Part shown: positions 9,250-16,950 of the stretch, one piece after another | Layout: each line of letters begins with the position of its first letter | Numbering within the stretch: position 1 is the stretch's first letter | Source: Candidatus Woesearchaeota archaeon | Lineage (GTDB): Archaea; Nanobdellota; Nanobdellia; Woesearchaeales; GCA-2687795 | DNA length: 25,892 nucleotides | Direction of reading: 5' to 3' | Assembly: GCA_002687795.1 (NCBI GenBank) | Contig: NZBG01000006.1 | Span: 1 to 25,892, forward strand | The notes under the pieces: generated by a model | What the model was told of the DNA's origin: nothing | Seen by the model: only the letters and a program-made list of their open reading frames with translations | Database searches by the model: none | Program-made: the position numbers and the translations under genes

Positions 9250-9260
9250 TATATAAAAGT
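9250..9260 (-). promoter_or_regulatory. TATA box for the SecB-like/glycosyltransferase unit
   Basis: On the minus strand ACTTTTATATA lies about 40 nt before the ATG at 9217, leaving room for a short leader carrying GGTGAT. The site also reads as TATATAAAA on the plus strand, so it might serve the divergent gene at 9301 too, but the 50-nt distance fits that less well. Confidence 0.5.
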
Positions 9261-9300
9261 TTCTTTAGGGTATCTTGAGAACCTTAACCACTATTAAGTT

Positions 9301-10482
9301 ATGAAACGTGAAAGGTTTTTAAATGAATTATATTTTTTCTTATATAAAATGATTACAGCAATAATCCCTAAATGGGGTAGATCATCTAAATATGCTTTAA
9401 ATAGATTGAAACCCTTTTCTGCCCAAGACCTTGATGATGTTATAGCAAAGCTAATGGAAGCTAAAGAACATATGTCTTGTGATATTGAAACAACAACCAA
9501 ACATTTGAGAAGCTTATTTGAACAAAGATATAATTGTTTTTCACGTTCAAGGGATAGAAAAAGAGATGGTCATCCATATAGAATCGGGCTTGATTCTTTA
9601 GATTTTACTGTTGATGGGATTGAAATAGGAATTGAAGGTGACGAACCTCAAGCTGGTAGCGTATCGATTAAATTAGATGAAGCAGATATTGCATTAGTTG
9701 GATTAGATGAATTATTAATATTTAACCAATCAAATATGAAAGAAGATGGTCGTTATGTCAGGAGTTTTGGAAACCATAATTATCAGTTAGTAAGACCAAC
9801 AGATGTTCTCGTAGCCGGTTCTGCCAACTTAAGAACAGATGAGGGTCTTCAGGATTTTGTGGGAATGTTTCTTATTGGAAATCCTAACCGACCTGTGAGA
9901 AATCAAAGCCCGGATATAAGCCAAGGAACAGTCACAGTATATGTACAAGGAAGGTACGAAGGGATTGTATTAAGTAGATACCCTAACGCAAAGACGGAGA
10001 GGGTTTCAAATGTTGAAAAAGCAGTAAAATTAAATCAAGGGACCTTCGGTTTTCATATTGTTCAAACTGGAGGGACCATAATGAAATATGATTTAGTTGT
10101 ATATGGTTCACCGATATTTTCTGAAACATTAATTGTGGTAAATTATGGTAATTATAGGGATCCTAAAAGATCAGACCTTAGAGATTTTGTTGATAAATTA
10201 AAACCACAAGGATTTTATGATGAGGATAGATGCAATAATTATGTGGATTGGTTTATAGTACTATCAGAAAAACTTGGAGAAAATTGGATTAATAGACCAA
10301 AAATAACTGAAATGTTTGCAACAGATGATGATATAAATAATGGTGTGAGGCCTTATAGCCTTAAATCAAATAAATGGAAAGCATCTGATCGGTTACCACC
10401 TGAAATATTAGCAGAACAAAGACAGTATATTGATTCTAGGAGAAAGATGGTATCTGATAAGTGGGTTTCCCATATTTCTTAG
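9301..10482 (+). CDS. Divergent HisG-like (ATP phosphoribosyltransferase fold) protein
   Basis: 393 residues. Two stretches recall HisG. ADIALVGLDELL (about 128-139) matches the HisG segment ADxGIxGxDxL. NVEKAVKLNQGTFGFHIVQTGGTI (about 237-260; quoted in two parts: NVEKAV and GFHIVQTGGTI) matches the GSVEIAP...GLADAIVDIVETGxTL region, whose final loop binds the phosphate of PRPP. About 90 residues before and 110 after this core have no HisG counterpart I recognise. No other histidine gene is in the window, so a role in histidine synthesis is doubtful. It stands alone between divergent and convergent minus-strand genes, has a weak promoter and no clear ribosome binding site, and its codons look more A/T-rich at third positions than the lysine operon, which hints at later acquisition. 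It could instead be another periplasmic-binding-protein-fold enzyme. Confidence 0.5.
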   Translation: MKRERFLNELYFFLYKMITAIIPKWGRSSKYALNRLKPFSAQDLDDVIAKLMEAKEHMSCDIETTTKHLRSLFEQRYNCFSRSRDRKRDGHPYRIGLDSLDFTVDGIEIGIEGDEPQAGSVSIKLDEADIALVGLDELLIFNQSNMKEDGRYVRSFGNHNYQLVRPTDVLVAGSANLRTDEGLQDFVGMFLIGNPNRPVRNQSPDISQGTVTVYVQGRYEGIVLSRYPNAKTERVSNVEKAVKLNQGTFGFHIVQTGGTIMKYDLVVYGSPIFSETLIVVNYGNYRDPKRSDLRDFVDKLKPQGFYDEDRCNNYVDWFIVLSEKLGENWINRPKITEMFATDDDINNGVRPYSLKSNKWKASDRLPPEILAEQRQYIDSRRKMVSDKWVSHIS

Positions 10483-10566
10483 GGAAGAATACACAGAGGG
10501 ATTTGGATATATTGAGGTATAGTATCTTTACATATCTAAGATTGGTTGAAAAAGCAGTAAATGAAT

Positions 10567-11664
10567 TTAGGGCAGCCAGCTCTTAGGATTCTTCAGCTTC
10601 TTTGGCAGGTAATCGCTGATAACATAATTCAGTCCATGCTTAGCAAGGCTCTGCTGTTCGCACCTTACCTTCATCATATGCATCTGCTTGAGAGCCTTCT
10701 GCCATGGCCTATGGTGCTGTATAAAAGGATCATTCTTAATTAAGTCTTTAATCTTCTTGATATCAACCTCTTTTAAAGGATGGGTAGGAAGCTTGTAATT
10801 AGTGATATCTTCAGGTGTTATGCCGATGAACTTTGCCTGCGGAACACAAAAGTATTCATTAATATGCGCAGCATTGCCTGAGCCTACCTTAAGAGTTCTA
10901 TAGATAGAACCAAATCCATAAGGATCTCCATCAGTAAAAACATAAACAGGCAGCTTCTTATCATCACTAAGCCTTCTTATAAACCTCCTGCATGCCCTTG
11001 TTGGCACGCCGCCCATTGAAACAAGGATGCAGTTAGCCTTTTTCCAGTAATTATGCTTAACAAGCCTCTGGAACATACCTGCAGTCTCAACTGCAAGAAT
11101 AAACTTTGCGTCAGTCTCAAACTTTAATTCCTCTACTGAGATAGGAATAGAATATGCGCCTGAGCCAAACTTTGTGCAGTCAATATTTATCTCTTTGCCC
11201 GTATCCCTATCCTTATCAATAACAATAAGCTTTCCTGCAACCTCGCCACCCTTTTCTTCAGGTATAAACCCTATCTGTTCCCTATTAACCATTATCATTG
11301 CTTCAATATCATCCATAACAGTGTCAGAATCAGGCTGCTCCTTGAACCTTGCATCTCCCCAGTTCTTGCTCACATAATAGGCCTCTCTCTTTGTGGCGAT
11401 ATCATCTTCTTCAATTAAATCTTTAGACAAAGCCATCATCCTAAGCGTTTGGGCAAATGTCTTGACAGTAGAAGCAGTCAATGTTCTGCTCTTCATCTTC
11501 CCCAAAAGCTCAAAATAGCCGTCATTCTCATCATATTTGACATTAGCAAGGCTTCTTAAAGGCGTGTTCAGCTCTGGCTGTTTCTTCTTAAGAATCTTAT
11601 TATACATGCCTGTAGCAATATCCTTAATTTTTACCAGCACTTTAGGGCTTTTTTTTGATGACAT
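10567..11664 (-). CDS. top6A: DNA topoisomerase VI subunit A
   Basis: 365 residues, the usual length. The winged-helix (CAP) domain carries the catalytic tyrosine in KREAYYVSKNWG (Tyr96/Tyr97), which forms the covalent 5'-phosphotyrosine link to DNA. The Toprim domain follows, with the metal-binding Glu in AVETAGMF (about 193) and the DxD pair in VFTDGDPYGFGS (about 245/247). The conserved HPLK and HRPWQKALKQM segments near the C terminus are present. Subunit A cuts both strands and works with the ATPase subunit B (top6B), relaxing and decatenating DNA; it is homologous to Spo11. top6B is normally adjacent but is not in this window. A weak TATA-like CTTAAAAAC lies about 34 nt before the ATG. 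The next gene upstream ends 51 bp away. Confidence 0.93.
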   Translation of the reverse strand: MSSKKSPKVLVKIKDIATGMYNKILKKKQPELNTPLRSLANVKYDENDGYFELLGKMKSRTLTASTVKTFAQTLRMMALSKDLIEEDDIATKREAYYVSKNWGDARFKEQPDSDTVMDDIEAMIMVNREQIGFIPEEKGGEVAGKLIVIDKDRDTGKEINIDCTKFGSGAYSIPISVEELKFETDAKFILAVETAGMFQRLVKHNYWKKANCILVSMGGVPTRACRRFIRRLSDDKKLPVYVFTDGDPYGFGSIYRTLKVGSGNAAHINEYFCVPQAKFIGITPEDITNYKLPTHPLKEVDIKKIKDLIKNDPFIQHHRPWQKALKQMHMMKVRCEQQSLAKHGLNYVISDYLPKKLKNPKSWLP

Positions 11665-11715
11665 ATTAGAGAAAATAACAAGCAGGGGTTTTTAAGGCTT
11701 TCTATGTTTACTCTA

Positions 11716-12687
11716 TTAACCAAAGCCCCAAACCCTCTCAAACTCCTCCAAAAATTCCTGAGCAATCTCTTTATCATGTATAATCAGCACATTCTCATCA
11801 TTCTTATAATCGCCAGAGCCGGAAGGGTTCATGCTTCCTGTAATAACAGTCTCATTATCGATAATGAAAACCTTATGGTGCATATTAGCAGGATTAGAAT
11901 CCTTTGTAACATTCAATCCAAAGCCCTCCAGTCTCTTAAATTGTGAGTATTTAGAGCCTGCCTGAACCTTCTCAAACACTCCTTTAACATCCTCAACATC
12001 AGCAAACAGGATTGCATCAGCGATTTCCTCTAAAGTAAAGCTGAACACCATAAAATAAATGCTCTTCTTTGCCTTCAACAAAGCATTAACAATATGCTTA
12101 CTGCACTGGTCTTCAGGACAGAAATAGTTCTCAACCTTTATATCATCAATTAGAACCACTGGATATCTTACGTTCTCACCCTCCCCAAACCTTCCTTCCC
12201 ATAACTCCAGGAACTCATCCTCATAATTCTGTACAAGACTCCTTGAATTGCTCACAATAAGGTTATTATTATTCTTATAAGCACCTCTCTCAGTAGGATT
12301 AAAAGAGCCTGTTGTTAAGATGCCATTATCAATAATGCAGAACTTGTTATGAGAATATTGGCTGCCATCATCTTTCCTAACCCAGCTGCCCTTAACCTGC
12401 CCTTTATCATTAACATTATCAATCACAACCTTGACATCCATATTTTTACTCTTATTATCCAGCACATCAATAATCGATTCAAGCTTAAGATCAAACAATG
12501 CGCAGTGTATGGAACGCTTTGCATTCTTCAATAGGCTGTGCAAAATCCCTTCACAGTTATCAGAAGGGCAAAAAAAGGCTTTAATCTCACCTTTCTCTCT
12601 TGGGATATCTGCAACAGCATTGCTTGTGATATTGGCGGAGCAGGATGTGATAAGAAAAAGCATTATTATGAATAAAAGTGTCTTCAT
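11716..12687 (-). CDS. Secreted phospholipase-D-like lipoprotein with two HKD motifs
   Basis: 323 residues. The N terminus is a lipoprotein-type signal peptide with ITSC at residues 13-16, so the protein is probably exported and lipid-anchored at Cys16. Two homologous halves each carry the PLD HxKx4D motif: HNKFCIID (113-120) followed by TTGSFN, and HHKVFIID (270-277) followed by ITGSMN. Each half also begins with a paired-Cys motif, FFCPSDNC (38-45) and YFCPEDQC (188-195). The family covers phosphodiesterases and nucleases such as Nuc as well as phospholipases; substrate cannot be read from the sequence. The start codon overlaps the previous stop (ATGA), so it is translationally coupled to the TtuA-like gene and lies at the far end of the lysine operon transcript. 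A surface nuclease that scavenges nucleotides would suit a small-genome archaeon; that is inference. Confidence 0.85.
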   Translation of the reverse strand: MKTLLFIIMLFLITSCSANITSNAVADIPREKGEIKAFFCPSDNCEGILHSLLKNAKRSIHCALFDLKLESIIDVLDNKSKNMDVKVVIDNVNDKGQVKGSWVRKDDGSQYSHNKFCIIDNGILTTGSFNPTERGAYKNNNNLIVSNSRSLVQNYEDEFLELWEGRFGEGENVRYPVVLIDDIKVENYFCPEDQCSKHIVNALLKAKKSIYFMVFSFTLEEIADAILFADVEDVKGVFEKVQAGSKYSQFKRLEGFGLNVTKDSNPANMHHKVFIIDNETVITGSMNPSGSGDYKNDENVLIIHDKEIAQEFLEEFERVWGFG

Positions 12688-13253
12688 CTTTTCAGCCGAT
12701 CTATACTCCTCCTCAACCCAAACTTAACATCAGGATACTTGCTCTCTAATAAATCCAGTTCTTTCCTTAGCTTTTCGTCCATCTTAATCCCTTCAAACTC
12801 AAGCTTCCTGAATTTTGCAAACAGCTTTATCTCATCTTCTCTTACATTTATGAACAGCTTAATATAGCCATTCTTAATCTTTTTATCATAGAAAATCTCC
12901 CCCAAAAAAGCAGAAATCTCATTATCCAAAGTCCATGGAATCACAACTTTATTCACTTTATTAGCCTTAATAAAATCAGCAAGCTTCTTATCTTTCTTAT
13001 TATCAGCAACAGCTTCCATAAACCCTGATTTAAAGAAGACCTTAACAGGCAAACCCTTAATTATGCTCTTAACCAGGAAAAGGCTCAGTTCATCAAAAAC
13101 AAGAATCCTGTCATCCCTCTTAAATATTTCATTAACCCTAACATATTTCCTTATCCTAAGCTCTATCTGCCTGCAGAAACAGTTCTTACAGAGAGGCTCA
13201 ACACCTGGGAACCTTGCCTTTACAGGCTTTTTATGACATCGCGAGCATTGCAT
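12684..13253 (-). CDS. Degenerate TtuA/Ctu1-like protein lacking the PP-loop
   Basis: 189 residues. The N terminus is a zinc ribbon: C-x2-C at residues 3 and 6, then C-x2-C at 22 and 25 (plus Cys27), as at the start of TtuA/Ctu1-type tRNA 2-thiolation enzymes. IPWTLDNEISAFLGEIF (about 105-121) aligns with the HNLDDEA helix of these enzymes. The end, FINVREDEIKLFAKFRKLEF then KYPDVKFGLRRSIDRL, matches their C-terminal part. The SGGKDS ATP-binding loop is missing: the expected place reads ILVFDELSLFLVKSI. It is also far shorter than the usual 300 residues. It therefore looks like a shrunken relative that has lost ATP pyrophosphatase activity and may bind tRNA or a partner. It lies 10 bp after lysJ and overlaps the PLD-like gene by 4 bp. 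Confidence 0.55.
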   Translation of the reverse strand: MQCSRCHKKPVKARFPGVEPLCKNCFCRQIELRIRKYVRVNEIFKRDDRILVFDELSLFLVKSIIKGLPVKVFFKSGFMEAVADNKKDKKLADFIKANKVNKVVIPWTLDNEISAFLGEIFYDKKIKNGYIKLFINVREDEIKLFAKFRKLEFEGIKMDEKLRKELDLLESKYPDVKFGLRRSIDRLKR

Positions 13254-13262
13254 AAGACAGTT

Positions 13263-14426
13263 TTATCTCAGGACTTTTATTAATTTATCTATAACAAAGT
13301 CAAGCCCCTCATAGCTTATAGTCAAAGGCGGCAAAAGCCTTATCACAGTTGCGCCAGCCGGCAATGCAAGAACACCCAGCTCCATCAACTTCTCAATATA
13401 CTCCCTTGACTTCTCTTTCAGCTCTATGCCAAGAAACAGCCCAAGATGCCTTACCTCGCGCACCTTCTCAAGCTTATCAATACCTGCTTCCCTTAACTTA
13501 TTAAATAAATACTTACCCTTCTCCTCTGCCTGCTTATCCAGCTTATTCTCCAGCATAAAATCAATAGCAGCGTTTGCAGCTGCGCATGCCAAAGGGTTGC
13601 CGCCAAAAGTTGTGCCATGCTTCTGTTTCGGCACTTCCACCTTATCAGAGCATAAAACAGCTCCCATGGGGATACCGCCTGCGATTGACTTTGCAATGCA
13701 CAAAATATCAGGCTCAAGCTCCATATGCTGGCATGCAAACATCTTACCTGTCCTGCAGAAGCCTGACTGCACCTCATCTATTATCAGCATCACGCCTTTC
13801 TCATCGCACAATTCTCTAACCTGCTTAAAATACTCTTTATCTCCTACATGCACCCCGCCTTCTCCCTGCACAATCTCTATAAGGATTCCTGCAGTGTTCT
13901 CATTAACCTTCTCTTTCAGCTTTTCAAAGTTGTTAAACGGAACATGCGCAAACCCAGGCACTAACGGCTTAAAATCATCCCTGTACTTAGGATTTGCAGT
14001 AGCGCTTAACGCTCCAAATGTTCTTCCATGGAAGCCCCGCATTGCGCAGATAAAATCTGTTTTCTTTGTTGTATACCTTGCAAACTTGATTGCAGCCTCC
14101 ACAGCCTCAGCGCCTGAATTGCATAAGAACGAGCTCTTCAGATTATCAGGAGAGATTTCCACCAGCTTCTTATAAAGCAAAGCCCTTGCATCATTATAAA
14201 ATATACCTGAGCATGTGATCAGCTTCTGCGCCTGCTCATGGATAGCTTCAACAACCTTATCATTGCAATGGCCGATGTTCACAACGCCATGCCCTGCAAC
14301 GCAGTCAATATACTCTTTTCCCTTATCATCCCATACCTTTGCATTCTTTCCTTTAACCAAAACAATGCCCCTTTTAGGGTAAACATCAAACTCATGCTCT
14401 TCCTCAAGCCCTATATTGTCTGTCAT
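13263..14426 (-). CDS. lysJ: LysJ, LysW-aminoadipate semialdehyde aminotransferase
   Basis: 387 residues from the ATG at 14426, chosen over an upstream ATG at 14528 because GGTGAT lies six nt before it and the longer form would run into lysZ. A class III PLP aminotransferase close to acetylornithine aminotransferase: SGAEAVEAAIKFAR (phosphate binding), GFHGRTFGAL, IIDEVQSGFCRTGK (Asp217 contacts the pyridine nitrogen) and the PLP lysine in CIAKSIAGGIPMGA (Lys246). It converts LysW-bound aminoadipate semialdehyde to LysW-lysine with glutamate as amino donor; in archaea the same enzyme can act on the ornithine branch. It lies 49 nt after lysZ, the largest gap within the operon, with a possible internal promoter. 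Confidence 0.9.
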   Translation of the reverse strand: MTDNIGLEEEHEFDVYPKRGIVLVKGKNAKVWDDKGKEYIDCVAGHGVVNIGHCNDKVVEAIHEQAQKLITCSGIFYNDARALLYKKLVEISPDNLKSSFLCNSGAEAVEAAIKFARYTTKKTDFICAMRGFHGRTFGALSATANPKYRDDFKPLVPGFAHVPFNNFEKLKEKVNENTAGILIEIVQGEGGVHVGDKEYFKQVRELCDEKGVMLIIDEVQSGFCRTGKMFACQHMELEPDILCIAKSIAGGIPMGAVLCSDKVEVPKQKHGTTFGGNPLACAAANAAIDFMLENKLDKQAEEKGKYLFNKLREAGIDKLEKVREVRHLGLFLGIELKEKSREYIEKLMELGVLALPAGATVIRLLPPLTISYEGLDFVIDKLIKVLR

Positions 14427-14464
14427 TTGTATCACCTGTAAATAGTTTCTATAAACTTCTAATG

Positions 14465-14474
14465 AATATAAATA
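14465..14474 (-). promoter_or_regulatory. Possible internal promoter before lysJ
   Basis: TATTTATATT on the minus strand lies about 40-48 nt before the lysJ ATG, in the only sizeable gap of the operon. It would allow lysJ and the two genes after it to be expressed apart from the rest. Confidence 0.35.
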
Positions 14475-14475
14475 C

Positions 14476-15267
14476 TTAATGGATAATTGTTCCCTTCCCT
14501 TCCAATGCATCTTTAACAGGATGCTCACTTCTCCCGTCGCTCATGATAACCTCAGCAGCGCCATTCTCAAACAGCTTCCTTAATGCAAGTATCTTCCTCT
14601 TCATCCTTCCCTCAACCTTTGCTTCTATTCCCTCAAGCTCTTCCTTAGATATATTCTTCACTAACGAACCCTCATCTTCCTTGTTCCCCAGAAACCCTGG
14701 GGCTTCTATCAACTGGATAATCTTTTCCGCTTTAAACTCCTGCTGCAAAACATTGATAATATCATCGTTCTCAGAATTTATAGCAAAACTATTCTCATCA
14801 ATGATAGGGATGCATAAAACAGGCACATAGCCGTTATCAACCAAAAGCTGCAGCAGTCCTTTATTAACAGCTTTTGGCTTCCCTGAAAAATCCCTTGCGA
14901 TCATTACCTTGCCGTTCTCTTTTATCCTTATGCCCTTATTTCTGCAGCCCTGGATAACCCTGCCATCCATCCCGGACAAGCCCAAAGCATTAACCCCCTT
15001 AAGCTGGAGTTGCTCCACAATCCTTTTATTCTTAATGCCAGCATAAGACATCATAATAATATCAATAGCATTCTCATCAGAAAAAACGCTGCTATAACCT
15101 GAAACAGATGTAATGACCTTCTTAGGTTTATCTAAATCCAAAGCCAGCTTATCCCTGGCAGCGTTTGCGCCATGCACAACAATGCATTTATCCTTCAATG
15201 ATGCAATATCCTCTGCAACGCCCTCAATATTTATTAAGCTCCCCCCGCCGATCTTTATAAGTATCAT
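14476..15267 (-). CDS. lysZ: LysZ, LysW-aminoadipate kinase
   Basis: 263 residues, an amino acid kinase of the ArgB family. The N-terminal MILIKIGGGSL holds the ATP-binding Lys and Gly-rich loop; VVHGANAARDKLA is the substrate-binding segment; LSGMDGRVI and the SENDDIINVL segment (equivalent to ArgB NINADxxA) are also present. It phosphorylates the side-chain carboxylate of aminoadipate held on LysW. The ATG overlaps the stop of the amidotransferase-like gene (ATGA), which implies coupled translation. The ArgB alternative (acetylglutamate kinase) is disfavoured by the surrounding lysine genes and by lysW. Confidence 0.9.
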   Translation of the reverse strand: MILIKIGGGSLINIEGVAEDIASLKDKCIVVHGANAARDKLALDLDKPKKVITSVSGYSSVFSDENAIDIIMMSYAGIKNKRIVEQLQLKGVNALGLSGMDGRVIQGCRNKGIRIKENGKVMIARDFSGKPKAVNKGLLQLLVDNGYVPVLCIPIIDENSFAINSENDDIINVLQQEFKAEKIIQLIEAPGFLGNKEDEGSLVKNISKEELEGIEAKVEGRMKRKILALRKLFENGAAEVIMSDGRSEHPVKDALEGKGTIIH

Positions 15268-15902
15268 TTCAGCTCCATAATAGTATCATTCTTTACCTTA
15301 AGCCACCCTTCTTCACCAGGGTAAGGCTCGGAACAGACCATCAAATCCCCGTTAATTCTCTTGTGGTGCATAGTGAAATATGAAGGCCTTTCATTAAACA
15401 GCGTTGAAAGGTAAATGCTCTCTTTATCCGCGATAACAATGTTCATTGCTTTAATATAACCAGTCCTCTTCTTTATGATAGGAACTGCTTTTAGTAATGC
15501 ACTATTCATTCCGTACTTACTGAACCTCTTAATGAAATGGAATATCTTCTCCGCGCCAATTCTTCCTTCCTCTTTGATCTTCACTCCTTCAAGCTCTCCG
15601 TTAAAGATGAACAAATAAGGCTCTTCAAAAAACGGCATATTATTCTCAACCTTTATGCCCTTATCCCTGAACGCGCTCCTTGCATGTGCTATAAGGAACC
15701 TTGTACTCCCAAATCTCTTCAGGTCATCTTCCCAGATTGGCTTAATATTCTTATAAACCTTCCACTCATCCCCTGCAAGATATGCCAAGCCCCAGCCATG
15801 CCCCTGATATTCCTTGCTATGCTCTGAAATATAAGCAAACTTCTTCAAATGCTCGCTTACCTTAAACTCCTTTTCTGATTTAACAGCTAATAACCTGCAC
15901 AT
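15264..15902 (-). CDS. Class II glutamine-amidotransferase-like (Ntn) hydrolase in the lysine operon
   Basis: 212 residues. It starts MCRLLAV: after Met removal Cys2 would be the N-terminal nucleophile of the Ntn-hydrolase fold. Other marks of the class II glutaminase domain are GHGWGLAYL (about 34-42), HARS with Arg75 (equivalent to the glutamine-carboxylate-binding Arg), and FNGELEG with Asn101-Gly102 (oxyanion hole). There is no synthase domain, so it resembles stand-alone YafJ/EgtC types. EgtC hydrolyses a gamma-glutamyl amide in ergothioneine synthesis. It sits 1 bp after lysY and overlaps lysZ by 4 bp, inside a series of genes acting on LysW-bound intermediates. Known lysW operons use the M20 metallopeptidase LysK to release lysine from LysW; no lysK is present here. 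A role in cleaving the LysW-lysine isopeptide bond is my hypothesis. Supplying ammonia to a nearby reaction is the alternative. Confidence 0.75.
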   Translation of the reverse strand: MCRLLAVKSEKEFKVSEHLKKFAYISEHSKEYQGHGWGLAYLAGDEWKVYKNIKPIWEDDLKRFGSTRFLIAHARSAFRDKGIKVENNMPFFEEPYLFIFNGELEGVKIKEEGRIGAEKIFHFIKRFSKYGMNSALLKAVPIIKKRTGYIKAMNIVIADKESIYLSTLFNERPSYFTMHHKRINGDLMVCSEPYPGEEGWLKVKNDTIMELK

Positions 15903-15903
15903 T

Positions 15904-16950
15904 TTATACCGGATGCAGCCCCGGGAACTCTAACCCTGTTGTTTCCTCAAAGCCGTTCATTATATTGAAAGCCTGCAATGCCTGGCCTGCAGCGCCTTTC
16001 ATCAGATTATCGATAGCGCTCACCACAACAAGCCTGTTAGAATCTTCATCCTTCTCAAACCCTATATCGCAAAAATTTGTACCCCTTAACAACTTTGGCT
16101 CAGGATAACGGTACACACCTTCCGTGCTCTTAACAATCCTTATAAAAGGCTCACTGCCATACTCCTGCCTGTATATCTTCCATATATCTTTATCTTCCAT
16201 AGGCTTGTTAAGGAACACATGGCATGTTGCCAAAATCCCTCTCACCATCTCGATTGATGTTGCAGAGAAATTCACCTTGATTTCCTTGCCAAAACTCAAC
16301 TCCTGGATCATCTCAGCTATATGCCTGTGCCCTGTTGGCATAAAAGACCTAACACAGCCTGTTCTCTCAGGATGATGCGAGCCAATGTTAGGAGAATTGC
16401 CAGCCTCGCTTGAGCCAACCTTAACCTCAACCACAGTTCTCTCCAGATCAACAAGATTGTTCTTAAACAAAGGATATAATGCAAGTATAGTTGCTGTGGC
16501 ATTACAGCCAGCGCTTGAAATATAACTAGCCTTTTTCATCTCTTCCCTATGCAGCTCAGGGATGCCATAAACAAACTTTCCCATCATATCAGGATTCTCA
16601 TGCTTATGCTTATACCATTTCTCATAAAGCTCTTCATTATTCAGCCTGAAATCCCCGCTAAGATCGATTATTTTTGGAGCCAATTTTCTAAACCTGTCAA
16701 TATCCTTCATAGACTTTCCATGAGGCAAACATAAGAACAATACATCGCATTCTTCAAGGTCTGAAACGCTTGAAAACTTCAATTGGCTGATTTTTCTCAG
16801 GTTTGGATGAGCGCAATGGACAAACTTTCCCACCAATCTCTCAGATGTTGCCTGTTTTATCTCAACAGAAGGATGTGACAACAGCAGCCTGAGCAGCTCA
16901 CCGCCTGCATAGCCTGAGCCACCCACCACTGATACCCTCACTTTATCCAT
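15904..16950 (-). CDS. lysY: LysY, LysW-aminoadipyl phosphate reductase
   Basis: 348 residues, the ArgC-type NADPH-dependent semialdehyde dehydrogenase. The nucleotide-binding VVGGSGYAGGELLRLLL begins at about residue 8, the catalytic cysteine is in SSAGCNATATIL (Cys149), and the conserved HHPERTGCVRSFMPTGHRH segment carries the catalytic His. It reduces LysW-aminoadipyl phosphate to the semialdehyde. The gene overlaps lysX by 8 bp and is followed 1 bp later by the amidotransferase-like gene. Length and motifs are complete. Confidence 0.92.
   Translation of the reverse strand: MDKVRVSVVGGSGYAGGELLRLLLSHPSVEIKQATSERLVGKFVHCAHPNLRKISQLKFSSVSDLEECDVLFLCLPHGKSMKDIDRFRKLAPKIIDLSGDFRLNNEELYEKWYKHKHENPDMMGKFVYGIPELHREEMKKASYISSAGCNATATILALYPLFKNNLVDLERTVVEVKVGSSEAGNSPNIGSHHPERTGCVRSFMPTGHRHIAEMIQELSFGKEIKVNFSATSIEMVRGILATCHVFLNKPMEDKDIWKIYRQEYGSEPFIRIVKSTEGVYRYPEPKLLRGTNFCDIGFEKDEDSNRLVVVSAIDNLMKGAAGQALQAFNIMNGFEETTGLEFPGLHPV

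Noticed and set aside
13426..14175. Plus-strand open frame of 249 codons
   Set aside because: It lies fully antisense to lysJ, whose PLP-binding and substrate motifs are intact; the opposite translation shows no domain and is a by-product of codon use.
14427..14528. Longer start for lysJ
   Set aside because: It would overlap lysZ and lacks a ribosome site, while the ATG at 14426 has GGTGAT at the right distance and gives the usual length.
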